A DNA stretch of 64,000 nt. It comes from Liolophura sinensis (lineage: Eukaryota > Mollusca > Polyplacophora > Chitonida > Chitonidae). The notes beneath the pieces were generated by a model, which was given only the letters and a program-made list of their open reading frames with translations, ran no database searches and was not told where the DNA came from. Below are positions 12,415 to 24,322 of this stretch, piece after piece. The first letter of the stretch is position 1, and each line of letters begins with the position of its first letter. The DNA is taken from the NCBI RefSeq assembly GCF_032854445.1, contig NC_088295.1, positions 31,304,470 to 31,368,469 on the forward strand, read 5' to 3'. A program made the translations under genes and the position numbers.

Positions 12415-15400
12415 ATGTGGCGAGAGGCAGGGGCAGTGATTCTGGTAGCCTACCTGGCCCAGTATCTCTACAGGTCAGGCTTTTGGCTGCCCTCTGTCAC
12501 CACTGAGCTTATGAAACAATACGACTATATTGTAGGTAGGTCTTTTGCTAATTGTATATATTATATATGACTGTTTATATAATCAAAATTATGCATATAT
12601 TTTTTTTTTGTCATGGTGTAGGCGTCGCTAGACACATCAAATACACAATACAGGAATGTTCTTGTTAATCTAACGACATTGAGCTTTTGCGTTTTGTTCT
12701 TATCTTTGCCAAGTTTTAGGTGAAGCGTTTTTTTTATATACACATGTATGTGGGTGAAAAGTGCCTAATGGTTAAGTCACATATCCACTGGGCCCCTTAC
12801 AAATACATATGGTACATTTCTATAATATTTGGAAATCTGGAGGATCTGCAGTTTGAGTGCATTTGTACGCAGCAGTTGCATGCATGCCTTTGAAACTTTC
12901 TGAATCTCGTCACAAGGGTTGAGGGATAATACTGCAGATGCCATGCAGTATCAAAGGACTTGCAAGGACATAGTAAAATTCTTGTACAATAATTTTGAAA
13001 ATAGTACAGGAGGACTGACAATTTTATGACATCCGTATGAATGCTCTAGGGGCCATTAAGACACAGAAATGTAACATTGCACTGTAACATGTATTATGAC
13101 ATCTTACCGTTGAGCTCAGATTGGAACCTCATGAAACAAATGTATCTTTTTCCACGTCTGGGTGTAAACTGTCAAAAATGTTAAAACAGAAATAAACTGC
13201 AAAATAACTCTTTTATCACTGAGAGAAATTTTGATAGCTCAGCTTTATATAAATCACAAAAACAAATCAAACAAGTTAACAAACTTGAATTTTTTTATTT
13301 GTAGACCTAAACAGTAAGAAATCATATTACTCATGGAGGTAAACGTATCTGCCGGTGTGTTTTGTGACACATTTGATGTTGTTTGAAAGATCATGTCTAT
13401 TTAATATGTATATTTTCACCATATAACTATGCATAACTAATGGTGGGGTAGAATAAAGTATCCATGCTGCACCTAGGCTTATAGTCAGTAACAAATTTTT
13501 TGACACATGAGGAACTTTTAACTATGTGTTGAAAGCTCCAAATACATCATACAATGAGGAAAAAACGTTAAGAAATATATACATTCAGAGGTAAATGTGC
13601 CCAAATGTAGGCCTGTATGAATTTATGCACGCCAATATAATGGCTGTTTCAGTAGTGTAGATGTACATGCGACCAATCCCTTCTTAATTTGGAGATTGAT
13701 TTTCGGCTGATCTTATCATGTGATTGCTCCTCAGCTAATCAGCTTAAATCTGTTCAGCATTGTCAGACTGACTACGTTTATTAATAACACATGCAGACTA
13801 GGTACTGTAATTATCTGTAGTGCATATGATCCTATCACTGTAGCTGAACAATGATTGCATTTCTCTTTTTGTTCATATATATATAACCAGTAATTGGGAG
13901 ATTTAATTCACTGAAGACTTAAAAAATAAAGTCATAATCACATGAACAGTTTTATCCCGCAGATTAAGTTGATAGGAGACATAATTGGTTACTAGTATCA
14001 GAGACATCAAATAGATTCTTCCTATCTAAATACCATGATTTTGTCATTGGATCTGTGTGCCCCATGTGGGACAGTGGCCCTGGTCACTTCGGTTTTCTCC
14101 ACCCGTACAGCTCACTGCTGTACGGGTGGAAAATTCTTTGATGATACATGCAGCATTGAAAATAACATATTAAAACAGAAAATTACCAAAACTATTCCGT
14201 CAGTTTTAATTGGATTTTAAGTTTTTTCTGCCATAAATTACATAGCTTGGTAAAAAGTATGATGAATAAAAAATGAGATCAAATGAATAAAGAGTCTAAT
14301 TGGTTCACAGTTGGCGGTGGCTCAGCGGGTGCTGTGATTGCCAGTCGACTCTCGGAGAACCCGAATGTGACAGTGTTACTGCTGGAAGCAGGGGAGGAGG
14401 AGACTAAAGAACAGAAGATTGACATTCCCTTGGCAGTGGCTGAGCTCCAGATGTCCCCCTATGACTGGCAGTACCAAACTGAAACTCAGGGAAAGTCCTG
14501 TCTGGGCATGAAAAATGAGGTTGTTCACTGGAAATTGTTTATTTTGTCTATCTCATGTTTCCCCATAAGTGAGTGTTATTAATTTGGGTTAGCATGCCTG
14601 TCCATCTTTCATTTGTGTGCAATAACTGTTCCAATAATGGTTTGATTTTGTATAAAATTTTCACACGAATGTTCACGTTTATGAAACCTCAGATCAAGTT
14701 TGAAAACCAGTCAAATCCTGCCTTTTGTGTTTTGCATATTGATCCCTGATTTCCTTGATTCTAATTAGCCACTGGTTATATCGGTTATCTCAAATATCAG
14801 TTGTCAGATTTTGATAAAAAAAATTTTGAACAGTTCCATTTTGTTGGATTACTTGGATCAGGTTCAAAAAGAAGCTGCTTCCATGCTTAAGTTTTGAATA
14901 TTTGGGATATATATTAACAGATTTTATTTGGCTGGAGCAGACTATGGTAACTGGTTCTTAATGTGGCTACATAGATACTACGGGATCTAACTGTGCTCTA
15001 TCAAATCAGTGTGCACTAAATTTTCAACACAGGTTCTCTAAGTTTTCCAGGGTTAGGTAGAGTGAAGAAACATAACATAGGACTAAATCTCCTACTCAGC
15101 CAGGAATCGGTGTAGCTAGGGTTAAATTAAATGTATAATTTTTATTGTTAGAAATGCCGATGGCCGAGGGGTAAAGTGTTGGGAGGAACAAGCAACCTTA
15201 ACTACATGGTGTACATACGAGGTAGTCGCCATGACTATGATGAATGGGCAGCCAATGGGTGTGCAGGATGGAGTTACAAAGATGTACTGCCCTACTTTCT
15301 CAAGTCTGAGGGAAATCAGAATGAGGAGTATGTCAAGTCAGGTACAGGCACGGAGATTTAAAACTTTGTGTGAAATCATCCTACTACGAGTGAGTGAGTG

Positions 15401-18400
15401 AGTGAGTGCTTGGGATTTAAGGTCGTACTTGACAATTTTTCAGTCATATGACGATGAAGGAATCCTTAGAGTGCATGTAGCGTGCTTCCTTGTCGCAGGA
15501 CGGATTTCCACCACTCTTTTATCTAGTGCTGCTTCACTGAGATACCTTACAGAAGGCAAGTAAGCTGCCCCGCCTGAGCCATTATACTGATATGGGTCAA
15601 CCAGTCGTTGCACTATCCCCTTCATGCTGAACTTGGTGTTCAGCATGACCTTCCTCTTTTAAGGTCTTAGGTGTGACTCGACCCAGGATTGATCCCTGAA
15701 GCGAATGCTCTACCAACTGTGCTATCGGGGCCAGTCCTACTGTGAAGTATGAACAGCAGAAAGCTACAGCAAAATTCTACATAAACATGTTAATCTATTT
15801 ATTTTAATTTCCCATCAAAATTTTGACATTCATGTCCAGTCCAAAATGTCCAATCTTCATCATTTTACGTGGCAAATAAAAAAGTCTTTTCCGGCGCCCA
15901 CATAAAAACCCTGCCTCTTTTTCCTGCGTTTGTGTGGCACTCTGGGCGCGCAATATCTGGTGACAGAGGAAAGTAAGTGTCGGTATATCCAAGCCTACCG
16001 GCCTTCATCCCAGGATTCCTGTTGTCAGTGATGGCACAAAGCAGTTGAGCTAGTTGATAGTCTGTAGCTGGTAATATCCTCCGTACGGTACCGGCGTACC
16101 TGTAGACAGTTCACCGAGTGCATTCACTACTGCTGACTGCCGTAGCTTCTTGCGTATCACTTGTTACCTTGTCAGCTAAATATCCCGTTCAAGATTGCCG
16201 TCTGTCGGTCTCTTCTTGGTTTTATTTCTACATCTCAACACTGCCAACACGCGAAGACTTTTTTTAGGAATGCGTGAAACTCACCCACCAGCGTAAACAT
16301 ATCATGTGCGAAATGCGGTATTCTCATTGGTTCTTGACATGTGAACCCTGTAGTTCTTTAAAGTGGACTCCTCCATAGAGAGATCAATGCAAGAGAAGTG
16401 TAATCAGCATAAAGGGGTGAATACACTGTGAATAAAGCAATTATTTCTTAATTAAATGTTGGTAGAATAGATTTGAATTTGGGACCAGTTTTATGAAGCA
16501 TACTTTGTTTTAAGTTGCCCTTAGCTAAGTACACTTTACTAGTATATCTCATACATTGTCATGGTAGTTAAGGGCTTACTTAGCTAAGTGAGCTTCATGA
16601 AACTGGCCCCAGGTTAGTCGGCTATCAGGGAAGTTCTTGTTTTAGACAGTAGATGCTGTATTGTGGTAGTTTTTGTTGTGTTATATTGATGAAACAAAAG
16701 TGTTTTCTTAATACATTATATCTGTGTGACTCACTATTCTTCAAGATATATTCCAGTCTTTGAGGCCTTATTGATTGAGTGTGAAAACTTGCTTCTATCA
16801 AGTCTACAAAACCCAACCTTGTGAGATCCCTTGCTTGTTTGAATCCAGTTCCTGCCTCCTGGTTTTGAGTAGGGTGGATTTCTGTGTCATATAAAACAGA
16901 TTGTTCTATGTGTGGACCTGTGTTTACTTTAGGCTTCCATTGTGACAGTGGCCCGTTGGTAGTGAGTGATGTCAAGAGTACAGATCTAGTGGATGTGTTT
17001 TTGGATGCTGGCAGAGAGCTGAAGGAAAAGGTTCTGGACGTCAATGGAGAAGAACAGTTAGGTATGAATTGTGGGCAGTTATGGTGAAGCTGAAGATTTT
17101 TGTAAAATTGATTTAACTACTTGTACCTGACTGATGATTAATTAAGAGGTTCTGCCATTCAACTCAAATGGAGAGAAGGAGTTTAAAGTCCAGCTCCTGC
17201 TGACTTCTTCTCCATACATATACATGGGAAGGTCTTCGAGCAAACTGTGGATGGTTGTGGGTGTCCTCCAAGCTCTGCCCAGTTTCCTCCCACCATCATA
17301 CTCGTATGCGTGACAGATTATTGGGTACAGCGTAAAACATCAATGAGATAGATAAGTAAATCAAATGGAGATAAAACAATCATACAAGAAAGCAACAAAC
17401 AACAACAACAGTGAGAATATTTCACTTATACAACGGCAGCCAGCGACAGGAGGACACCAGGCAGAGCCCAGGGGAAACCCACTACCATCCGCAGGGTGAT
17501 TGTAGTCTTGAGTTCAGATTTCAAGATTGCAATTCAACAGACTGATTTGATGAAATGAAAAAAAATTGAAACAAGTGTGTTTATGTTCTCAGGGTTTGGT
17601 TCTCTCCAGGCCACTATTAAGAAGGGGAAGAGATGGAGCACAGCCAAGGCCTTCCTCAGGCCTGTACTGGACAGAATGAACATCCATGTGGGTGTCAACT
17701 CCATGGCAACCAGAGTAAGTATCCTGTTCTCTTCTCCAGCCCTGCTTAATGTTAACAGTGTTTTTGGGAGAAATTTTGCACCCAGATCAAAAGTCATATA
17801 TCTTGTGAAGACCTAACCCTGGCTAAAATTAAAATGGCCGGGTTTGCCTAAGAGTGTCTTTCAAAACTTAAAATCAAAAATAAATAAAGTTTCTTTGAAG
17901 TATGTTAGAAGTGAATTTTGATTTATTCATTTATATATTTGATTAGTGTTCTGTGACGTACTTCTGAATGTTTCGCTTAATACACTATGATGGCCAGTAT
18001 TGTTGTGGGAGGAAAAGAGTGACTTTTGAAGATTTACAGAAAAGGGTGTCATTGGTAGAAATTCATTGGTACAGGCATGGGTTAGATGTTTTTTGTAACT
18101 GACACTTGCTATAAATGTTTCAGGTTTTATTTGAAGGAACAAAAGCTGTTGCTGTGGAATTCTTGAGAAATGGTAAAAAATATGTTGTCAAGGCAACAAA
18201 GGAGATCATTTTATCAGCTGGAGCCATTGGGTCGCCCAAGTTACTGCTTTTGTCAGGAATCGGTCCAAAGCATGATCTGGACAAATTAAATGTGAGAGGA
18301 TGTTGTATCGGTATACTCAGTCAACTGTTTAATTAGCATGCAGTTCAATAAACTTTATTTGAGTTGAGAATAGTTTCATGTGGAAAGTACAGAAAAATTT

Positions 18401-21400
18401 TGTAGAAAATATTAGAACTAAACTAAATGCTGGGCTGTTGCCAAAGTCTGTAATGTTATAGCTTAGTGCACATTATAGTACATAATAGTGCATAGTACTT
18501 ATGCACATAAAACCAGCCAGTTACATTACAAATACTCTGAATTCTCTTCATGCACATAACATTAATTTCCTGATGTGCTTTATTACATTGCAAATAATGT
18601 CTGATTTACCTCACAGTCAAAAGCTATATGTGCGTCACAAATACTGTTCAAATTTTGTGGTGCCTTGGAAAAAAAAATCCTATATCCTAATGATTTTGAA
18701 TTCCTGCAGCACTTGTGTGGTTGAACAAATTGCTGTAGCTATAGCAACACATAAGTTCTGTGAAAATGAAGAAGTGGAATAATGTCTCACAATTAAAAAC
18801 GGTTCATTCTTGCAATTTTTTCACTCAGTACTCCGGTCATGCTGAGCCCACTTTCACAAAGCTTTGTAAGTCATTTTTTTGTAACTTTCTTGTGAACACC
18901 GTTGCCTTAATATGGCACTTTAACCCACAGAATGTCTTTTACAGAAAAAGCTATTAGAAATATGACTTACTAAGTTTTGTCAAAGTGGCCCATGTTCACG
19001 CTGTCATTTTTTCTCTCAGAATATTGAAGCTCCAGGAAGCTTTACACTTTAGAAACAGTTTTTGTTTTATATAAGTTTTTTTAATAAGACTTTCCTTGGT
19101 TTCTGTTCAACAGATACCAGTAGTTGCTGATTTGCCTGTAGGGGAGAATTTACAAGATCATATTGCTATGGTTGTCAGAGCTAATATCGACAAGCCTTAC
19201 ACAATAACTCGGTCGGGGGTCTCATCATGGTGGACTCTACTGGAGTACTTTATCTTTGGAACAGGTAAGCTGAGTACTTCATCTATGGAACAGGTAAGCT
19301 GAGTACTTCATCTTTGGAACAGGTAAGCTGAGTACATCATGTTCACAACAGGTAAGCTGAGTACTGCACCTTTGGAACAGGTAAGCTGAGTACTTTATCT
19401 TTGGAACAGGTAAGCCGAGTACTTCATCCTTGGAACAGGTAAGCTGAGTACTTCATCTTTGGAACAGGCAAGCTAGGTACTTCATGTTCAGAACAGGTAA
19501 GCTGAGTACTTCATCTTTGGAACAGGTTAGCTGAGTACTTCATCTTTGGAACAGGTAAGCTGAGTACTTCATCTTCGAGACAGGTAAGCTGAGTACTTCA
19601 TCTTTAGAGCACATAAGCTAACTACTTTATATTCAGAACAGGTAAGCTAAGTTCTTTATCTTCACAACAAATAAACTGAGTACTTTATCTTTGGGACAGG
19701 GAAACTGAGTACTCCTGTAACCAGAATTTAACAGGATGGAAAATGCATGCATCAGACTTCTGCAAATGTAGGATGATATAACTGTCCGATAATGGTACAC
19801 ACACACTGTATGTGCGATCTCAGTTGTTGTATGTGTACATACTCTATGGATAGCCTGATAACCCCCCTGCCATCATGTAACACAATTAATAGCCGCTAGC
19901 CTTATATCATTGCTGTAGAATTAACATTTAGGTCATGAACATGTACCGAATACGGATAATATCAAGTCAGGTGCAGAGCTCAAATTGGTCCAGTTTGCTT
20001 TCAGAAAAACAGATCATGTATAATAGACCTACAAGTATAGGCTACATACATGTATGTAAGATGGTTGTGTTTATTTATTATTTATTTTATTGGTGTTTCA
20101 TGTTGTACTCAGGAACATTTCACTTATAAGATGACAGCCAGCATTATTGTGGGAGGAAATTGGGTGGAGCCCAGGGAAAACTCATGACCATGTACAAGAT
20201 ACTGGAAGACCTTACTGCATAAGAATCAGAGACGAAGCCAACATGAGTTTGACTTGAAGCTGACTATTGGATGTACCAGTTACATGGAGGATGGCGATTG
20301 GTTCACAATGTGATTTTCGCGTATCCATATATATGTACCTGGGATTGACCTGTACTGCATCAGCATCAGTTAAACTCAGACAGAGCTATGTCATTTTGTT
20401 GTTAACAGGCTATCTGGCAAGCTCTGGAGGGGTGGAGGCTGTAGCTTTCACCAGGACCCGCTATCAGCCCAAGGACAAGCTCTACCCAGATATACAGGTT
20501 CATCTACATTCAGTCTCTTTACAGATAGATCCCAAGCGTGCAGAAATATTTCAGAATTACAAAGAAGAGGTAAGATCAGGTCAAGTTTGCTATTTAATGT
20601 CATGAAGTGTAGTTCACCTGAGTGAGATTGTAAGGCAACATCTGGTGTTTCAGATTGATCAGGTGAGCGAGATTGCAAGGTGATAGCGTGTGGGCAAGAT
20701 TGCAAGATAACATTCGGTGTGTGAGATTGCAAAGTAACATTTGGTGTGTGAGATCAGGTCAAGTTTGCAAGTTAAACACATCCGGTGTGTGAGATTACAA
20801 GGTTACATCAGGTGTGTGAGATTGCAAGGTAACATTCGATGTGTGTGATTACAAGGTTACATCAGGTGTGAGAGATTACAAGGTTACATCCGGTGTGTGA
20901 GATTGCAAGGTAACTTTCGGTGTGTGAGATTACAAGGTTACATCAGGTGTGAGAGATTACAAGGTTACATCCAGTGTGAGATTACAAGGTTACATCCAGT
21001 GTGTGAGATTGCAAGGTTACATCCAGTGTGTGAGATTGCAAGGTTACATCTGGTGTGTGAGATTGCAAGGTTACATCTGGTGTGTGAGATTACAAGGTTA
21101 CATCCCATGGGTGAGATTACAAGGTAACATCCAGTGTGTGAGATTACAAGCTAACATCAGGTGGGTGAGATTTCATGGTAACATCAGGTGTGTCAGATGA
21201 CATGATAACATTATTCATATCAGATTGATCATGAGTGTGAAATCTAGAGACAACAGCCGGTACATTGCACCCAGTCACTGAAGTACAGTGTATTGAGACA
21301 TTTAGAGTCCAGCTGTGCGCTGAATGTGATCTGTCAGAAGTTACATGTAGGTAGAGACACAGAAGTATGAACAGGTTGTATTTCAGTTCAGCCAACTGTT

Positions 21401-24322
21401 CACTATGTTAGTGGATGAAAAATTTCTATATCATGTGATCACGAAATGGTTACTTATTTCTCTTTTACTGGAACAAGGGAAACAGCCTGTGTAGATGTGT
21501 TCAACATTGTTTTTTCCAGACGACAGCCAGTTTTGATCCTGAAGTGAATGAAAATGGGTTCAACCTCCTGCCAATACTGTTACATCCCAAGAGCCAAGGC
21601 ACAGTGAAGCTGAAAAGTGCTGATCCGCACGAAGACCCCCTGATAGACCCCAATTATCTGGATCATCCTGATGATGTCAGGGTCATGATGGAGGGTAATA
21701 GATTTTCTCCATCTCCATTGACATTTGATTGTCTTGCAGCACTTGTTTAGCATTTAGCATTAGTGGATAGTCAACCAACTGGTGTTAGTTCACTGGGACT
21801 GGGAATGGGATGTCATGAACAACTGGGGTAAGTTTACTGTCAATGGGTGGGATATCCTCCAACAACTGGGGTAAGTTTACTGCCAATGGGTGGGATATCC
21901 TCCAACAACTGGGGTAAGTTTACATCCAATGGGTGGGATATCCTCCAACAACTGGGGTAAGTTTACTGTCAATGGGTGGGATATCCTCCAACAATTGGGG
22001 TAAGTTTACTGCCAATGGGTGGGATATTCTCCAACAACTGGGGTAAGTTTACTGTCAGTGGGTGGGATATCCTCCAACAATTGGGGTAAGTTTACTGTCA
22101 ATGGGTGGGATATTCTCCAACAATTGGAGTAAGGTTACTGTCCGTGGGTGAGATATCCTCCAACAATTGGGGTAAGTTTACTGTCAATGGGTGGGATATC
22201 CTCCAACAGTTGGGGTAAGGTTACTGCCAATGGGTGGGATATCATCCAACAACTGGGGTAAGTTTACTGCCAATGGGTGGGATATCATCCAACAACTGGG
22301 GTAAGTTTACTGTCAATGGGTGGAATATCCTCCAACAGCTGGGGTAAGTTTACTGCCAATGGGTGAGATATCTTCCAACAACTGGGGTAAGTTTACTGTC
22401 AGTGGGAGGGATCCTCCAACAACTGGGGTAAGTTTACTGCCAATGGGTGGGATATCCTTCAACAGTTGGGGTAAGTTTACTGTCAATGGGTGGGATATCC
22501 TCCAACAGCTGGGGTAAGTTTACTGCCAATGGGTGAGATATCATCCAACAACTGGGGTAAGTTTACTGCCAATGGGTGAGATATCATCCAACACTGGGGT
22601 AAGTTTACTGCCAATGAGTAAGATATGGTCCAACACTGGGGTAAGTTTACTGTCAATGGGTCGGGTATCCTGCTACAACTGGTGTAAGTTTACTGTCAAC
22701 AGGTGGAATGTCCTCCAACAACTGGGGTAAGTTGACTGGCGATTGATGGGGTGTCATCTAAGAGCTGGTTTACGTTTGTAGTGAATTGGCTTGGTGTCAT
22801 CAGCATGGCACTTCAGTGACATACATGCAGTCACGACATGATGAAAATAAAATTGTTAAACCCCATGCAAGCCAGCAAACAAAAATTAACTATAATTTAA
22901 TTTGCAATTACATATAATACATGTTTCTTATATATACATGTATATATATAAGCAGAGTTGGTTATGTTTTTGGTGTTAACTTCAAACCATCATGATTATC
23001 ACACTATGAACTGGGAGACATACTGCTAAACATCTAGCTTCAAAAGTCTGCATGTTTCAAATTAATTATATTATAACCAACAGGTATGCGTTACTGTCAG
23101 AGAGTTCTTGACACGGAAGCATTTCGAAAACACGGAACTGTTCACAGAAACAAAACATTCAAAGCCTGCTCTCACCATGGTAATGACACAGATGCATTCT
23201 GGGAATGTTACCTGCGCCATATAACTGCAACAATATATCATCCATGCTGTACGTGTAAGATGGGAGCTGTGAATGACCCCAGTGCTGTGGTAGACCCACA
23301 ACTCAGGTCAGTTGATATAAAGTCTATTATTTCCACTTCCACAGTCAAATGACCTAAAGTCTATCACTTCCACAGTCAGTTAATCTAAAGTCTGTCACTT
23401 CCACAGTCAAATGGCCTAAAGCCTATCATCTCCACAGTCAGTTAACCTAAAGTCTATTATTTCCACTTCCAGGGCAGTTAACCTAAACTCTATCACTGCC
23501 ACTTCCATCATGAGTAATATCCCAGATTCTACTTAAGTGTTATGACCAGGGGTAGAACATGGTAACACTCAGTCAGCTCTTGCTCAGAGAGAAGTTTCCT
23601 CCTTGTTGAATGAGAGAAAATTGTTGTGCCAAAATCATAGGCAGTAGTAATGGCTGACTATGAATCCAGTTTCATTCTCTTACACAATTGATCCACATTA
23701 ATAAACTCACAAAAAATAAGCATGTAGACTTTACTACGTCCAACAGGTTGTGCACATATCTGTGAATCTTTTTTTTTCTCGGATACTGCTTTTTAAGCTC
23801 GAATGGGAATATCGATCTGGACATGTACTTGTATTTTCTATTATTATGTTAATGAGAAGTATACTAAATGTATAAAAAGTTATCAAATAGCATGTTATTG
23901 TAATTCTTCAACCTTTTCACATGTTTGCAAGGTTTTTATTCAAGCATATTCTGAAAGTATTAATCTGTGTAGACTGATAAAATTATACTCTTTGTGAATC
24001 CCTGAAACTGGCCAATGCAATCAAGGTCATTTTTTCCAAAATTAAATTATAAATGTGCATAAACTGCATAAAAGGTTAAGGAATTGAAGTACCTTGAGAA
24101 ACAGTCTGGTAAATGCTTATATATGTATATATCCTTCCAAATAATTACTTGTCTGATTTCAGAGTGAAGGGTGTTCAAAATTTAAGAGTGGCAGATGCTT
24201 CCATTATGCCCAATGATGTGTCTGGGAACACCAACGCACCATCCATAATGATAGGAGAGAAAGCCGCTGATCTGATTTTGGGAATTAACACAGTCCAGAA
24301 CATCAAACTGCCGAAGTTGTGA
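12415..24322 (+). CDS. GMC-family FAD-dependent oxidoreductase (glucose/choline dehydrogenase-like), complete
   Basis: Flavoprotein of the glucose-methanol-choline family, oxidising an alcohol group on an unknown substrate. Eleven exons: 12415-12535, 14311-14519, 15152-15341, 16933-17061, 17593-17714, 18124-18291, 19114-19264, 20409-20569, 21520-21694, 23084-23306, 24163-24322. They total 1809 nt, that is 602 residues plus stop, a usual family length. The start ATG at 12415 opens a hydrophobic N-terminus (residues about 5-18), a possible signal anchor. The FAD-binding loop VGGGSAGAV is at about residue 41. The two family signatures are [12 protein letters not shown] at about 114 and [15 protein letters not shown] at about 290. 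The active-site region has HPCCTCKMG at about 528, where the family usually reads HPVGTCKMG, and SGNTNAP at about 570. Several introns (7, 8, 9, 10) carry minisatellites right after the donor. Exon 2 ends with an atypical donor (GAG|GTTGTT). Choline dehydrogenase, insect Gld-type or another GMC branch cannot be separated here. Confidence 0.93.
13085..13505 (+). repeat. Unnamed dispersed repeat, copy 1
   Basis: Matches 32070-32106 plus 32437-32800 base for base over long runs (ATGTATTATGACATC, TGAGCTCAGA, ATGAAACAAATGT, GATGTTGTTTGAAAG). No coding frame. Confidence 0.75.
14099..14129. repeat. Perfect 13-bp inverted repeat
   Basis: CCACCCGTACAGC and its exact complement separated by five bases. 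A strong hairpin in GMC intron 1, 180 bp before exon 2. Confidence 0.85.
15393..15735 (-). mobile_element. tRNA-SINE, second family (CACTCACTC tail)
   Basis: On the minus strand the head reads GCCCCGATAGCACAGTTGGT and AGGGATCAATCCTGGGTC, and the 3' end reads CATATGACTGAAAAATTGTC then AAGCACTCACTCACTCACTC. A short TCCTACT flanks both ends. Closely related to 32107-32436. Confidence 0.85.
15736..16480. other. GMC intron 3, central part
   Basis: Contains a GC-richer patch (about 15880-16300) with several CpGs, possibly an internal or antisense promoter, but no supported exon. Confidence 0.35.
16481..16610. mobile_element. 130-bp foldback MITE
   Basis: Left end GGGACCAGTTTTATGAAGC pairs with the complement of the right end GCTTCATGAAACTGGCCCC; complementarity continues inward (CCCTTAGCTAAGTA against TACTTAGCTAAG). 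No coding capacity. In GMC intron 3. Confidence 0.8.
17190..17510. mobile_element. Two opposed SINE fragments, main family
   Basis: 17190-17362 is a diverged plus copy (CCAGTTTCCTCCCACCATCA, ACAGCGTAAAACATCAAT). 17410-17500 is a reversed fragment (GAATATTTCACTTATACAAC ... GGCAGAGCCCAGGGGAAACC). Both in GMC intron 4. Confidence 0.75.
17918..18015 (-). mobile_element. SINE tail fragment, main family
   Basis: ATTTATTCATTTATATATTTG followed by diverged GTACTTCTGAATGTTTCGCT and GTGGGAGGAAA, an old reversed 3' fragment in GMC intron 5. Confidence 0.65.
18844..18993. mobile_element. 150-bp foldback MITE, second family
   Basis: GAGCCCACTTTCACAAAGCT at the left pairs with CAAAGTGGCCCA at the right; inner arms TTTGTAAGTCA and TGACTTACTAAG also pair. 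In GMC intron 6. Confidence 0.75.
19243..19720 (+). repeat. 29-bp minisatellite copying the GMC exon 7 donor
   Basis: The exon end GAGTACTTTATCTTTGGAACAG and intron start GTAAGCT form the 29-bp unit. About 15 further copies follow directly in the intron, most keeping ACAG|GTAAGCTGAGTAC. Copies decay toward the right end. Confidence 0.95.
20068..20262 (-). mobile_element. Reversed SINE, main family, diverged
   Basis: TTTATTTTATTGGTGTTTCA tail, CACTTATAAGATGACAGCCAGC core and a decayed head. It ends about 145 bp before GMC exon 8. Confidence 0.75.
20590..21200 (+). repeat. 27-bp minisatellite in GMC intron 8
   Basis: About 20 copies of GTGTGTGAGATTACAAGGTT plus ACATCCG. It starts close to the exon 8 donor at 20570. 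The stretch GATCAGGTCAAGTTTGC of the intron start recurs at 20752, so donor-proximal sequence was included in the amplification. Open frames here are artefacts of the 27-bp period. Confidence 0.9.
21800..22740 (+). repeat. 43-bp minisatellite with GGGGTAAGT in every unit
   Basis: About 22 copies of CAACTGGGGTAAGTTTACTG plus CCAATGGGTGGGATATCCTC. Each unit has a consensus-strength donor-like GGGGTAAGT, stronger than the true exon 9 donor (GAGG|GTAATA at 21695). Confidence 0.95.
23307..23520 (+). repeat. 37-bp repeat starting at the GMC exon 10 donor
   Basis: Five to six degenerate copies of CAGTCAGTTAACCTAAAGTC plus TATCACTTCCA. The first copy begins at the donor itself (CTCAG|GTCAGTTGATATAAAG). 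Confidence 0.85.

Larger units (their letters stand above)
12536..14310 (+). other. GMC intron 1
   Basis: 1.8-kb intron. Contains a copy of an unnamed dispersed repeat (13085-13505), a possible SINE head at 12750-12790 (CCTAATGGTTAAGTCAC) and a 13-bp perfect hairpin at 14099-14129. Confidence 0.6.

Noticed and set aside
15804-16260. Minus-strand ORF and CpG-rich patch in GMC intron 3 as a hidden gene
   Set aside because: The 62-codon frame matches nothing I know and has no clear exon partner; kept only as a possible regulatory patch.
20897-21200. Frames with repeated VRLQGYIQC
   Set aside because: Translation of the 27-bp minisatellite in GMC intron 8.
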